The translations under genes and the position numbers were made by a program. This document shows, in pieces, positions 27,272 through 37,400 of a stretch of DNA of 64,000 nucleotides (positions are counted from its first letter, which is position 1; each line of letters starts with the position of its first letter). The notes below the pieces were generated by a model. The model saw only the letters and a program-made list of their open reading frames with translations, had not been told where the DNA came from and did no database searches. Location: the NCBI GenBank assembly GCA_011050235.1, contig DRGC01000055.1, positions 1 through 64,000 of the forward strand, in the 5' to 3' direction. The stretch comes from Phycisphaerae bacterium. Lineage in GTDB: Bacteria > Planctomycetota > Phycisphaerae > SM23-33.

Positions 27272-27436
27272 TCAAGGCGCTGGTGATGGCCCCGCATCCC
27301 GGATCACTTCAGGCTGCAGTGCCTCCTCCGCCAGCCGCTTCAACTCCAGCCGAGCCAGCAACATCGACGGATCGTAGAGACCGAAGCACTCCGACACATC
27401 CTCCGCCGATGGCTCGGCATACACAGCCTCAGGCAC
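27272..27436 (-). CDS. Small ORF or gene fragment, unknown
   Basis: A 54-codon frame from GTG (27436), directly after a stop, encodes an acidic helix-like peptide (EPSAEDVSECFGLYDPSMLL and more). Its composition is coding-like, but there is no ribosome site and no recognised family. It could be the C-terminal remnant of a lost gene in the 410-base gap between the UroD-like and mannosidase genes. Confidence 0.25.
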   Translation of the reverse strand: MPEAVYAEPSAEDVSECFGLYDPSMLLARLELKRLAEEALQPEVIRDAGPSPAP

Positions 27437-27477
27437 TTACACTTCCAGGACGTGGCGCCCGGCAACGGACTTGCACA

Positions 27478-27523
27478 CCCGCCAATGCCCTGCCAACGTT
27501 CACGCGGGCAGGGCATTGGCGGG
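27478..27523 (-). terminator. Perfect 17-base-pair hairpin after the GH38 gene
   Basis: cccgccaatgccctgcc (27478-27494) and its exact reverse complement (27507-27523) enclose a 12-base loop, 20 bases past the mannosidase stop. No T tract follows. It is the strongest inverted repeat in the region. Confidence 0.75.
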
Positions 27524-27542
27524 ATCATCATCGTTGGGGGCG

Positions 27543-30500
27543 TTAGCGAGCGGCCAAACGGACTGTCTTGATCTCGTAGGGGCCGAACTCCAGTGCGATT
27601 CGGCCGTCCTGGATGGTCAGTGCGCCAGTGTGCTCCTCGCGGAAGTTCGTCTCGTCGGCTTCGCTGACGTCGAAGCCCAGCGTCAGGGCGCCGCTGACGG
27701 CCTGGCCGGTCGTGTTGTACACGCGGACGACCGTCCCGTCGGTGAAGTCCGACTGCTTCCAGGCGCACACGACCAGGCCGTCGCCTTCGACGGCGAGGTC
27801 GGACTTCTCACCGGCCAGCTCGCCGCCGTGGCGGTCGGCGGCCACGGTCGACATGGGCATGGTGAACTCCAACGCCCTCTGCGGCACAGCCGCTTGCTGC
27901 CACGTGCCGGTGTGAACAACCAGCCGCTGGCGGTAGATGCCGGCGCCTTCCTCCAGGGCGGTGTCGCCCGAGACATCCCAACCGCACGGCGGATCGGGTT
28001 TGTCGTCCTTGATGTCGCCGGGCACTCGGGTCGAGCGGAACAGCGTCTGCCACATCAGATTGTCACGCACCTGCTGGCTGCACGTGCCGTCGTGGATCAT
28101 CGCCGCCCCGACCGTTTCCTGCTCGTCGGCCAGGCCGAGCCAACTGTTGGTGGGGATGATCGTGTCGGTCGGCTCCCAGTCGATCACGCCGAAGGGGATA
28201 TCGCGACGGACCTTCGCATCGCCCGCAGCCCACGGGAATGCGGCCCGAATGCGTCGCCCGCCCTCGGCCTCCGGGAACCACTCGACGTGCGTCTCGAAAT
28301 CCACCCACGGCGCGCCGGCCTGCAGAATGATCCGCTGGCGGAACGTGCCCCACTCCATCGCGAACGACACGTCCACAGCCGCCCGAGCCGGACCGGCCTC
28401 AGACACGCACACGTCCCGATCGACCTGCGAGGAGCGGGTCAGCAGCTTGGCGGTGTTCATGAAGTCGTACGGGCGAATCTGGGCCGGACAGCCCTCATCG
28501 TCCCAGACGAACAGCTCGTTGACGGCTGCGGTGTCGTTGGCGGCGAACAGGCACTTGCCTGTCGTAGTTTCGATGATCTTCTGCACGAGCCCGTCGGCCA
28601 GCTCCACGCGGACGTGCTCGTTCTCGATGCACTCCTCGCTGACACTCACGCCCATGGCGGCGCCGCTAGCCTGCCCAGCCTGCACGTAATACGTCCGCCA
28701 GCCGGCCCCGGGCATCTCGCCCGCCAGGAAGGCCAGCGACGTGTTTCCGTCGGCGTCGCTGACGATTTGCAGCGGGGCCTCATTGCCGGCCGGGTCGACC
28801 ACGCGCACGTCGCCGGTTGCGTCGGCGTCGATCTCGACGACCGACGACGCCTGCCATGCGACGGGGTTGAACACAACCACCGGCGTGCCCGGCTGGGCGT
28901 CGGTGGCGATCCGATCGGTGAGGAACTTCGTCGACCGGTCGATGATTCGCTTCGCCCATCGGCCGGAGTCCATGTTGCGCTGCATAACCTCGAAGATCTC
29001 GTAGGGACCCATCACCGCCAGTTGCGGGTCGTGGTGATGGCTGATCAGCAACCCGTACCACGCCTCGCGAATATCTTCCAAGGCGCTCGGCAGGCCGGCC
29101 AGCGTCGCCCCCGAAGAGATCGCCTCTGCCGTCAGCAACTGACACTCGACCCGCCGGCTGATCTGCCGGCTGCGGGCGCGGGTTTCGTAGCATCCGTCCC
29201 AGAAGCCCAGCCACGATTCGGACTGGATCGTCGGCAGATCGGGGTCGTTCTCGATCGCCCGGTAGAACTGCTCGCTGGTGGCGATGATGTGCTGGCACGA
29301 GCCGGCAGGCGACTTGAGGACGTCCCAGTTCCACGGGGTCTTGGCCCCTTCGAACTTGGCTGCCACCTCGGGATCGTTGGCCTCGCGGAGGAACACCGGC
29401 AGCGTCTCCTCCGCCGGCATGAAGTCGCCGCCGCGGAAATTGAACGCGCTGTTGTGCGAGAGCATTTCGTCGATCGGCAGGTGCGTGCCCGGCGACTGCG
29501 TGCCGTAGTTGGAGCGGTGGACCAGCACCTTCGAGCCGTCCAACCCCTGAAGCCAGAAGTCCGGGTGATCCCACGCCTCGGAGTTGCTGTGGCGGACTTC
29601 CGTCATCTGCCTTTCGCGACCCTCGTGCGGCCGCGGCTGGACCTTCACGTATTCGCCGATGACGAAGTAGGGCCGGCCCGCCTTGAGCAGCAGTTGCGGC
29701 GTCTGGAAGCCGTAGCCGTAGTTATCGATGTTCCAGAATATCTTCGGCCGCACCGTGATGCCCAGCAGGCTCGAGGCCAGCAGGTCGCCGTCGGTCATCT
29801 GGCGGATCATCGACTCGCCAAGCGGCATCAGCAGCTCGCCGGCCGTGATCACGCCCTTCAGTTCGATAGCGCCTTCCAGCACGCGCTGGCGGAGTTCGTC
29901 GACGATCTCCGGGTGGCGATCGACCAGCGGGCGGAGAACACATTCCTCATCCATCACGAAGCAATGCTCGGGCTGCTCGCGGAGCAGTTTAATGCGGTCG
30001 AGCAGTTGCGGGACCTCGCGGAGAATGTAGCCGTCGTAGGTGTCTCGCCATTCGGGGTCGAAGTGCGAGTGCGGCACGACGTAGACCAGCGGCTTGGTGG
30101 GCACAATCGGCAAATGGACAAGGTTGAGCCCGGGCTGGGCCGTCAGTTCGGCCGAGAAGCTCTCGACGCCTTCGACGTCGTAGCTGACGGAGTAGGTCTC
30201 GCCGGCTTTGAGCGGGCCGAAGCAATAGCTGGTGCAGTAACCGGTCGCTTCACCGGCGCCTGGGCCGGCGAGTGTCGGCAGGCCGAGCACGGTGGCTGTG
30301 GCTGCCTCGCCGGGGGTGTAGGCGCCGTCGCCGTCGTTGTCGCGGTAGAAGAAGCCCGCGATCACGGCCGTATTGTCATCGGCGAGTGCGGCCAGAATAT
30401 CCTGCTTGGCCAGCAGGCCGAAATCCGCCTGCTCGGCCGGGATGTTTCCGGCACCCAGCAATTCCCGCCAGGCGGCGTTGGTCGCCCGCACCGCTTTGGG

Positions 30501-30545
30501 AGTAAAGAGCTTGCTAACATCGGGAGACGTCACGCTATCGGTCAT
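27543..30545 (-). CDS. Glycoside hydrolase family 38 alpha-mannosidase-like enzyme
   Basis: The 1000-residue protein has a GH38 core from about residue 150. Zinc motif HSHFDPEW replaces the usual HSHxDPGW, and FWNIDNYGYG supplies the nucleophile Asp. A long C-terminal beta region (about 500-1000) follows. An N-terminal 140-residue extension contains FFYRDNDGDGAYTPGEAAT, an SdrD-B/EF-hand-like calcium loop. There is no clear signal peptide, so it is probably cytoplasmic. AAAGGAC precedes the ATG. Substrate is inferred as alpha-mannosides only from the family. A perfect hairpin lies downstream. Confidence 0.85.
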   Translation of the reverse strand: MTDSVTSPDVSKLFTPKAVRATNAAWRELLGAGNIPAEQADFGLLAKQDILAALADDNTAVIAGFFYRDNDGDGAYTPGEAATATVLGLPTLAGPGAGEATGYCTSYCFGPLKAGETYSVSYDVEGVESFSAELTAQPGLNLVHLPIVPTKPLVYVVPHSHFDPEWRDTYDGYILREVPQLLDRIKLLREQPEHCFVMDEECVLRPLVDRHPEIVDELRQRVLEGAIELKGVITAGELLMPLGESMIRQMTDGDLLASSLLGITVRPKIFWNIDNYGYGFQTPQLLLKAGRPYFVIGEYVKVQPRPHEGRERQMTEVRHSNSEAWDHPDFWLQGLDGSKVLVHRSNYGTQSPGTHLPIDEMLSHNSAFNFRGGDFMPAEETLPVFLREANDPEVAAKFEGAKTPWNWDVLKSPAGSCQHIIATSEQFYRAIENDPDLPTIQSESWLGFWDGCYETRARSRQISRRVECQLLTAEAISSGATLAGLPSALEDIREAWYGLLISHHHDPQLAVMGPYEIFEVMQRNMDSGRWAKRIIDRSTKFLTDRIATDAQPGTPVVVFNPVAWQASSVVEIDADATGDVRVVDPAGNEAPLQIVSDADGNTSLAFLAGEMPGAGWRTYYVQAGQASGAAMGVSVSEECIENEHVRVELADGLVQKIIETTTGKCLFAANDTAAVNELFVWDDEGCPAQIRPYDFMNTAKLLTRSSQVDRDVCVSEAGPARAAVDVSFAMEWGTFRQRIILQAGAPWVDFETHVEWFPEAEGGRRIRAAFPWAAGDAKVRRDIPFGVIDWEPTDTIIPTNSWLGLADEQETVGAAMIHDGTCSQQVRDNLMWQTLFRSTRVPGDIKDDKPDPPCGWDVSGDTALEEGAGIYRQRLVVHTGTWQQAAVPQRALEFTMPMSTVAADRHGGELAGEKSDLAVEGDGLVVCAWKQSDFTDGTVVRVYNTTGQAVSGALTLGFDVSEADETNFREEHTGALTIQDGRIALEFGPYEIKTVRLAAR

Positions 30546-30675
30546 GGCGGAAGTCCTTTCGCAGCTATGTCGCGTTCAGATCAAGGGCGAGATTGTACCA
30601 ACGTCCCCCTCGCACGGCCACCAGGACACAGCCTAACCGCAAATAGACGATCGAAAATCATCCCCTTCCCCTAAG

Positions 30676-30755
30676 GGAGCCGGGAACCGGGAATCTGGAA
30701 CCGGGAGCAGAACAACAATCCTCTAATCCCATCAATCCCGCTAATCCCGCTCTCC
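30676..30755. repeat. Dispersed low-complexity repeats (ccggga and taatccc units)
   Basis: gggaaccgggaatctggaac units at 30676-30710 are followed by taatcccatcaatcccgctaa units at 30722-30750. Both are short tandem patterns without coding potential, in the gap between the mannosidase and DUF3034 genes. Confidence 0.55.
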
Positions 30756-30770
30756 ATCGCGCGCATAGAA

Positions 30771-30803
30771 CAGCCGCCTGCAAGGCTGGTTGGCAGGCGG
30801 CTG
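30771..30803 (-). terminator. Hairpin terminator of the DUF3034 gene
   Basis: cagccgcctgc (30771-30781) and gcaggcggctg (30793-30803) pair perfectly around an 11-base loop, 35 bases past the stop. A weak T-containing stretch follows on the minus strand. Confidence 0.65.
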
Positions 30804-30837
30804 GGGGGTTCTTGCTGCGCCGGGGGGGAGGTGGGCC

Positions 30838-31863
30838 TCAGAACTCGTACTTGATCTGAAGGCCGAGCGAGCAGTCCGCCTTGGTGTTGGCGATCTGACC
30901 GAATACGCCCCACAGCCCGCTGATGGTCAGGCGGTCGTTGACGATCCAACTGAGCGAGAACATGTGCCAGTTGTCTTCCTCATCGACCAGCTTGCGGATC
31001 CTATGGTAGGGGTTTCTCTTCTGGCGGAACTCGTAGCCCACGAGCACCTGATCGATCGGCATGTAGAGAATGCTGCCCTCGAACGTGAGGTTGTGCTCGT
31101 TGCCGAAGCCGAAGTAACCCAACTGCGACGCGTTGCTCAGTCGCAGGCCGCCGGTAAGAATCACGGGCCGGCCGAACGCGAGCTTCGGGAGCATTTTGGT
31201 AGCCGTCATGGTGTAGTCGATGCCGTAGGGATGCTCGTAACCGATTCCACTGAACGCCCCGCCGAGGCTCTTGTCGATCCGATTGATGCTGTCGTTGTAC
31301 TTGAAGTGAATACCAGCCGTCATCGCCGGCAGCGGCAGATCGAACGCGTTCTCGTCGAGGAAGTTCAAGCGCAGGTTGAAGTGGTGCAGGTTGACATGGT
31401 CGCGACCCATGTTCAGCCCGGCCTTGCGGAGATCGTCGTAGAGCGAGCCGACCTCCAGATGATTCAGCGCGTAGCCGAACTCCAGGCGATTGAAGAACAC
31501 CTGCGTCACCGAGAACACCTGCAGCTTCTTGCTGCCCATGTTGATGAAGGTGTAGGCCGTCGTCGGCACCGAAAGGATGTTTCCCTTGGCGCCCGGGTTG
31601 ACGACATAGGCAATCGGCGTGATCGCGCCGCCGCCGTAACCCTCGATGCAGTGCAGCGGCAGCGGCGGGCCCTTGACGGCAGGCTCGTCGACCGACGCGT
31701 CGGACTCATCGGTGGCGGCCAGCGACGCGCCAAGGTCGAGCCAGCTCTTCAGCCGCGCCGCGGCATCGCTGCCCGCCAGCGCCGGCCCGGCCAGCACGGC
31801 CAGGGCCACAATCCAGACGCCCACAACATGGCGCCACTTCGCAGTCACCGAATGACTCGTCAT
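30838..31863 (-). CDS. DUF3034 outer-membrane beta-barrel protein
   Basis: The 341-residue protein has a signal peptide (VVGVWIVALAVLAGPALA) and alternating hydrophobic strands. It contains LHCIEGYGGGAITPIAYVVNPG, the DUF3034 signature, and ends in Phe (LQIKYEF), as outer-membrane barrels do. The ATG at 31863 is 8 nt after GAAAGGAA. A CRP-like palindrome lies about 130 bases upstream and a hairpin just downstream. It probably sits in the outer membrane, with unknown cargo. Confidence 0.8.
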   Translation of the reverse strand: MTSHSVTAKWRHVVGVWIVALAVLAGPALAGSDAAARLKSWLDLGASLAATDESDASVDEPAVKGPPLPLHCIEGYGGGAITPIAYVVNPGAKGNILSVPTTAYTFINMGSKKLQVFSVTQVFFNRLEFGYALNHLEVGSLYDDLRKAGLNMGRDHVNLHHFNLRLNFLDENAFDLPLPAMTAGIHFKYNDSINRIDKSLGGAFSGIGYEHPYGIDYTMTATKMLPKLAFGRPVILTGGLRLSNASQLGYFGFGNEHNLTFEGSILYMPIDQVLVGYEFRQKRNPYHRIRKLVDEEDNWHMFSLSWIVNDRLTISGLWGVFGQIANTKADCSLGLQIKYEF

Positions 31864-31993
31864 ATTCAATTCCTTTCTTCACCGGCGAGGCCGATTCGCA
31901 ATCCGCCCTGCCCTTTCATTCAAGGCCCGGCCGCGTGCGGCCAGCCTTGCGCGAGCGTGCTTGAACCATGTGCATCACGTCCGCTCCATACTG

Positions 31994-32009
31994 TGTGAAT
32001 GCATTCACA
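31994..32009. promoter_or_regulatory. Perfect CRP-type operator palindrome
   Basis: TGTGAATGCATTCACA is a perfect 16-base palindrome with the TGTGA-N6-TCACA half-sites of CRP/FNR-family regulators. It lies about 130 bases upstream of the DUF3034 start. The rest of the 31864-32335 gap is AT-rich and holds no gene I can support. Confidence 0.55.
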
Positions 32010-32335
32010 AAGCCGGGCCCAAAAAAAACACCTCACTACTCGGCGTCTCTGGGCCGCTCGGTTTCTTCCGTGGGAGTTTCTCCACAGCAAAACCACAGTC
32101 AGATCATGGTCTTTTACCTCCCCCACATATGCCGCGCCAACTCCTTTTATAGAAGAATGTTATATTTTTTCTATCACGGAGTCCCCAATGCGATTAGTAA
32201 GGTATTCGTACCATATACGCACGCTGCTCCCCAGGCCGAACGTTATGCAACGAAGTGGCCCCCGCAGTTGGCCGGTTACGAGGGCCTCTCGTTCAGGGGG
32301 GCTGGTGGCCGTCACTGCCGCCGGCCGGGGGGGAG

Positions 32336-32806
32336 CTACTTCTTGCCCTCGGCGCGGCGCGCCTGGAAGAACTCCGACAGCAACCGGCCGCACTCGTCGG
32401 CCCGGACCCCGGCGGTGACCTCGACGACGTGGTTAAGACGGTCGTCGCTGCAGAGCTGATGCAGCGTCCGGACGGCCCCGGCTTTGGGGTCGTCGGCGCC
32501 GTAGACCAACCTGTCGAGGCGGGCCAGCACGATCGCGCCGGCGCACATGCAGCACGGCTCGAGCGTCACGAACAACTCGCACCCGCTCAGCCGCCAGTCG
32601 CCGATCGCCTCGGCCGCTGCGCGGATCGCCAGCATCTCCGCATGGCCCGTCGGGTCCGAATCGATGATCCGGCGGTTGTGGGCGGCCGCGATGGCGACGC
32701 CATCGCGCACGATCACCGCACCAACGGGCACATCGCCGGCCTCAGCCGCTGCGGCCGCCTGGACCAGGGCCGTCGCCATCCATCGCTGATCGTTGCCGTT
32801 GGTCAT
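32336..32806 (-). CDS. tadA: tRNA adenosine(34) deaminase TadA
   Basis: TadA deaminates A34 to inosine in tRNA-Arg(ACG). The 156-residue protein has the zinc site HAEMLAI (His plus catalytic Glu) and PCCMCAGA, with the family start MATALVQAAAAAEAGDVPVGA. Length is typical. The upstream region is unusual: its first codons are part of a 295-base tandem duplication, so a non-coding second copy of its start lies at about 33085-33101. Confidence 0.93.
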   Translation of the reverse strand: MTNGNDQRWMATALVQAAAAAEAGDVPVGAVIVRDGVAIAAAHNRRIIDSDPTGHAEMLAIRAAAEAIGDWRLSGCELFVTLEPCCMCAGAIVLARLDRLVYGADDPKAGAVRTLHQLCSDDRLNHVVEVTAGVRADECGRLLSEFFQARRAEGKK

Positions 32807-33072
32807 CCCGTAACCATCCTACAAATGGGTCGAAAAAAAAGACCGGAAAATTCCGTCTTTCGCCCCCAGGGCTGCCTAGAGTGTAGTGAGCAAACGAAAA
32901 AGAACCTTCTTCAAAACGTTGCTCCTTTCTCTCTCTTCCGTTTTTCGACGCCGCGACGCCCGACGCGGCGTCGTTTTTTTGTTGTCCACGTCGCCTCGTT
33001 GGCACCCCCTTCGGCGCTTAGCCGGGTCTCCCGGATGATCCGAAAACCATAACTCTATTGCAAAACAACATT
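32778..33072. ncRNA. Tandem element unit 1: putative structured RNA with opposed terminators
   Basis: This 295-base unit repeats at 33073-33367. It holds a plus-strand intrinsic terminator (stem 32946-32955 with 32964-32973, then seven T) and a minus-strand one (hairpin 32838-32860 with the U tract from 32833-32840). On the minus strand it also has the conserved stretch ccgggagacccgg and gcgccgaaggggg. Between the terminators, the sequence drifts, but a small hairpin keeps pairing (aagaa/ttctt here, aagac/gtctt in unit 2). Frames are not conserved because of one-base indels, so it looks non-coding. The strand of any mature RNA is unknown. Confidence 0.55.
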
Positions 33073-33367
33073 ATCCGTCGTTGATCGTCGCCGTTGGTCA
33101 TCCCGCAGCCATCCTACAAATGGGTCGAAAAAAAGACCGGAAAATTCCGTCTTCCGCCCTTTACGGTGCCTATAGTGTTATGAGAAAACAAAAAAGACGT
33201 CTTCCAATACCTTGTTTCCTTCTCTCTCTTCCGTTTTTCGACGCCGCGACGCCCGACGCGGCGTCGTTTTTTTTGTTGTCCACGGCGCCTCGTTGGCTAC
33301 CCCCTTCGGCGCTCAGCCGGGTCTCCCGGATGATCCGAAAACCATAACTCTATCGCGAAACAACATT
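33073..33367. ncRNA. Tandem element unit 2: putative structured RNA with opposed terminators
   Basis: This is the second copy, offset by 295 bases. The plus terminator stem is at 33239-33266 with eight T; the minus hairpin is at 33133-33153 with the U tract from 33128-33134. It starts with a relic of the first tadA codons, which shows the duplication began inside tadA. Its right end (33350-33367) encodes the last residues of the neighbouring lipoprotein, so the unit spans both gene ends. Confidence 0.55.
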
Positions 33368-34162
33368 TAGAGTTACGGTGTCCGCTGATGAAATTGGGCT
33401 GATAGGCTGCCATGAGCCGTCGGCCATCATCGGCGCGATGTAAGCGGCGATAAAGCTCGACGAACAGACGCTGAAATGGTCGCCGTGATAGCCCACGCGC
33501 GACATCCCGCCCGTCCACTCCATCTGCACCAGCCGCCCGCCGTAGCCCCACGCGCCCCGCTGATAGAATCCCGCCATGCCGGCCGACTGCCCGTACACGC
33601 CGTCCATCGTGCCGAACATCGTTGTGCCCGCCCCCAGCAGGCCCGAATCGCTCCGCGAGAACACGTTCACGATCCCGCCGTTGATCCGGGTCAGCGCCTT
33701 CGACAGGTCGTAGCCCGGCGACAGCGACGAGGCCAGCAGCACGATCCCCTCGATGCGGACGTCGGCGGGTAAGGCCTCAGCCGCCCAGACCGCAACGGCC
33801 GTCCCGCCGCTATGGCCGATCAGGTACACCGGGGCCCCCGGATGCTTCTGGGCATACTCGACGATCTGCGACGCTAACAGCTTACCCATATCACGGTTAC
33901 GCCACTCGGCCGTCTGGTTGAGCACCAAGGCGAACGGGATAGTCCAGTCGAACTGCCGCACGGCCAGGTCGGTGTTTTCGGCAACCGCTACCATCACACC
34001 CAGCGGGCCCAACCCCGGCCCATCGATACCGGGCAGCACAAAGACGATCCCATCGTCGATATGTTCTGCGTTGAACGTCACCAGCGACCCGCACCCTCCT
34101 GATGTCATCACGACCGCCATCAGTACAGCCGCGCCAGCCGCCTTGTTCAGATGCCCTCTCAT
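33350..34162 (-). CDS. Alpha/beta-hydrolase lipoprotein
   Basis: The 270-residue protein has a lipoprotein signal peptide with lipobox SGGC near residue 25. The hydrolase nucleophile elbow is IGHSGGTA, and VYLIGHSGGTAVAVWAAE fits the fold; GYHGDHFSVC may give the catalytic His. An oxyanion-loop-like PGIDGPGLG follows the first strand. The ATG at 34162 is 7 nt after AGGAGA. It is likely an anchored esterase or lipase of unknown substrate. Its last codons lie inside repeat unit 2. Confidence 0.75.
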   Translation of the reverse strand: MRGHLNKAAGAAVLMAVVMTSGGCGSLVTFNAEHIDDGIVFVLPGIDGPGLGPLGVMVAVAENTDLAVRQFDWTIPFALVLNQTAEWRNRDMGKLLASQIVEYAQKHPGAPVYLIGHSGGTAVAVWAAEALPADVRIEGIVLLASSLSPGYDLSKALTRINGGIVNVFSRSDSGLLGAGTTMFGTMDGVYGQSAGMAGFYQRGAWGYGGRLVQMEWTGGMSRVGYHGDHFSVCSSSFIAAYIAPMMADGSWQPISPISSADTVTLNVVSR

Positions 34163-34333
34163 AGCCACGTCTCCTAGAACCGCTCATCCCAGGTAAGATG
34201 GGAATCATAGGTAAGCTAGGAAACATAGCTCCCTCATGCGGCCGTGAAGGGGCAGAAAGTGGGCGGAAATATCCTAAGAGCGGCCCCGAGGGCACTTGAG
34301 GGCGGCGATCGCAGCAATGGAGTTGGCTATCGG

Positions 34334-34362
34334 TGTAACATGCTGTATACAACCCTGTTACA
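34334..34362. promoter_or_regulatory. Spaced inverted repeat upstream of the lipoprotein gene
   Basis: TGTAACA (34334-34340) and TGTTACA (34356-34362) are exact reverse complements 15 bases apart in the 260-base gap between the giant surface protein and the lipoprotein gene. It may be an operator. Confidence 0.3.
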
Positions 34363-34422
34363 TCCCAGTCCAAGGGCGTCTGCCACAGCGGAGGGATAAT
34401 CTGAGACCGACGGGGAGGTGGC

Positions 34423-37400
34423 TCAAATCGACAAGGGAACGAGAGGCGTGGCCTCTAGCAGAACATTCAGGTCGCTGTCCGCCAGGAGCCACCGATGCTC
34501 AATGGCGCGTCCGCCGGCCAGAGACGGGCGAATGGCTTGGCTCGGCAGCGTCGGCGCGGTCAACCGGGCGGGTCCCAGGGACGCGCGGCCGCTCGGCGGT
34601 GCTGGTCGCGCAGCTGGCGGCGATTTCAGTTCGGACGGCTTCGTCCCTGACAGCGAGGCGCTGGGCTGGGGCTGGCTTGGCAACTGTACAGGCCTGGGAC
34701 TGACCAGCTCATCGCGCTGCGTCCTGGCAGGCGGCGAGGCCGGGACCGGGGCCGGCGCGCTCAAGCGAACATAGCTGACGACGCTGGACGCCTCGGTCGA
34801 ATCGATCTGCGGCTGGCTCGCAGCGGCCGGGGCGAACGGAGCGGCAGGCGCGATGGGCGCGATGGGCGCCACGAAGCCGAAGGTCTGGCGAAGGATCGCC
34901 AGGTCCGTGCTGTCGACCAGGCGGTCACCGTTGAGGTCGCCCCCGCTCCAGCCAACGGGCGAGCGGCCAAAGTCGGTCCGCATCACAGCCAGGTCGATGC
35001 CGTCGACGATGCCATCGAGGTTCGTGTCGCCCAGTTCGGTGTTCAGCACGTCGTGGATGAGGATGGCCACGTCCTCGGCATCGACGTCGCCGTCGTCGTC
35101 GAGGTCGTAGGCCGGGTCGATCGCGCCGACCGGGCCGACGTTGGAGAACCATTCGTCGACAATCAGGCGGCTGCCGAAGTCACGGCCTGGGAAACTCTGA
35201 CCAACGGTGTACCCGATGCTCACGGAATGGGCCGCGTCGGCCGGGTCGGTCGCATTCCAGTTGGTCGCAGATACCAGGCGAACGTCGTAGTCACCGGGGG
35301 TCAGGAACAGGAAGTCGTACAGCCCGCTTTCGGCCGTTGGGTCAATCACCCCATCGCCATTGAGATCGGCGATTTGGGTGATCTGCGCCACCAGCACCTG
35401 TCCGGTGGCGGCATCGACCAGTTCAACCGTTCGACCGTTCAGGCCGCGTTCGCCGGCATCCTGCACGCCATTGCCGTTGAGGTCCTCGAAGACCCGTCCG
35501 GTGATGGGCGCCGTCGGCGACGGCACGAGGACGAACTTGACGGCGTCGGCCATCACGCCCACTTCCCCCGTCGACTCAACCATAACGTAGGCATCCGTTT
35601 CCGTGGAGAAATAGAAAATACCCAGAGAGTGCCAATCCTCGGCGATCGCGCTGTCGCCGCCGAGATCGACGGTCTGGTCGACAACGAACTCGTCCGAGCC
35701 GTCATCATGAACGACCCTCATGGGCACAGTGTCGGTGGCGGGATAACGGCTATCCGTCGGCCACCACGCATAGACAGCGTAGTTGCCCGCCTGGGGGAGA
35801 TCGGGCCTGAACTGAACGGCAAATCGTGCAGTCGCGCTGGCATCCGTGCGCAGGTAGCTCATCTCGTGAGTCGGGGCCGCCTGTGTGAACAACCAGAAAT
35901 TGCCCTCATACCACCCGAATGGATCGATGTGAGCATACTGCGTGACGCCGTCATCCTCGTTGTCGACGATGATGTCGTTGATGGGATCGAACGTCTGCCA
36001 ACTGTCGGCGATGCCGACACCGACGCGGGCGCTTTGACCCGCCGAGAGAACGGCCGACCAGCCGTCACCCACCGTGACGAGCCAGCCGTCCTGCCCCGTC
36101 ACCCGCAATTCGTAGTCCCCCGGCAGCAGGCCGGCGAACTCGAAGCGTCCCGCCTCGGTCGCCGGATCGATGACGCCATCGCCATTCGTATCGACATCGG
36201 CCGTCAGTTGCGTCGCCACGACGGCGCCGCTGGCGGAGTCGACAAGTTGGACCTCCCATCCGGCAACGCCCGGCTCGGCAAGGTCCTCGCGGCCGTCGCG
36301 GTCGAGGTCATCGAACGCCCGGCCGGTAATGACGGCGCTCTGGGTGCGGGTGAAATCGATGCCGGAGATATCCTCCCCGGCGAGCGGCCTGACCAGGTGA
36401 TCGCCGATGGGGTGGGTCTGCTGCCATCCGTCCGGGACGACCTGATGGACGAGGTAGTTGGCCTGGGCGACGGTGAAGCTGTACCAGCCGCTCTCACTTG
36501 CCGGGTCGATCACGCCGTTGCCGTCAAGGTCGACGCTTGCGGTGACGGTCGACTGGCCCGTCACGCCGAGGAGGTCCTGAAGCTCGACCGGCTGCCCATC
36601 CATGCCGATCTCGCCGACGTCCTGCACGCCGTTGCCGTTAAGGTCGTTGATGACCCGCCCGCCGATAACAGCCGGGGAAGGCTGGTTGTTCCCGAACGAT
36701 ACATCGTCGAGGGCTACGCTGGATAGTACGGCCACGCGCCGCGCGCCCGGTGAGGGCTGGGCGGCAATGGCTCGACCTTGGGCGATACCCACCCGGTCCC
36801 AGGTTGTCTCGCCGAGTTCCACGCCCGTGAAAGGATCGAAATGCTTCATGGCAGCAGTATCACTGTCTCTCTCCCACTCATAGGAGATGACCTCACCGTT
36901 GCGATACATCCACTTGTTGTCCAGGTGCACGGTGGTGCGCACGACGGCGCCGGTCGCCGGGTCGACAACGGCGAAGATACCGTCACTCACGTCACTCTCC
37001 GACAGCACCAGCATGCCAAGATCACCCGCAGCGGCCATATCACCCAGCGGCGACAATCCCAGCGCCGCCAGTTCCAGCGTGTCCACCAACGTATCCGTGT
37101 CCGGATCGAACACGTCGATCCTCCGGGTGCCTATGCCGCCATAGGCATAGAGCAGGCCGTCGAGGTAGGCCAAATAGGCGTACTGATCGCCCAGGACATC
37201 CGAATCGAGGACAGCGCCTGTGTTGAGATCCAGTTCGTACAGGATGCTCTGGCCCATGTCGGTCCGGAGATGGAACAGGCTGGTCTGCCCAACGGCCAAT
37301 GTGTCGACGAAGTGTTCACCAGCCGCAAGCTCAGGACCGAAAACGGTGCTCATGATCACCCCGGTTTCCGGATCGAGCTCATAGATTTTCGTGGGCCCGT

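Noticed and set aside
27471-30674. 1067-codon plus-strand frame opposite the GH38 gene
   Set aside because: It is a shadow of the mannosidase, with no recognisable motif.
32822-33052. 75-codon frame starting MGRKKRPENSV in repeat unit 1
   Set aside because: In unit 2 the same frame is shifted by a one-base change in the A run and by other indels, so coding is not conserved.
33300-33345. Glycine-riboswitch-like words (gcgccgaagggg, aggc...ggac) on the minus strand
   Set aside because: The 3' CUCUC element and the expected P1/P3 pairing are missing. A search with Rfam RF00504 would decide.
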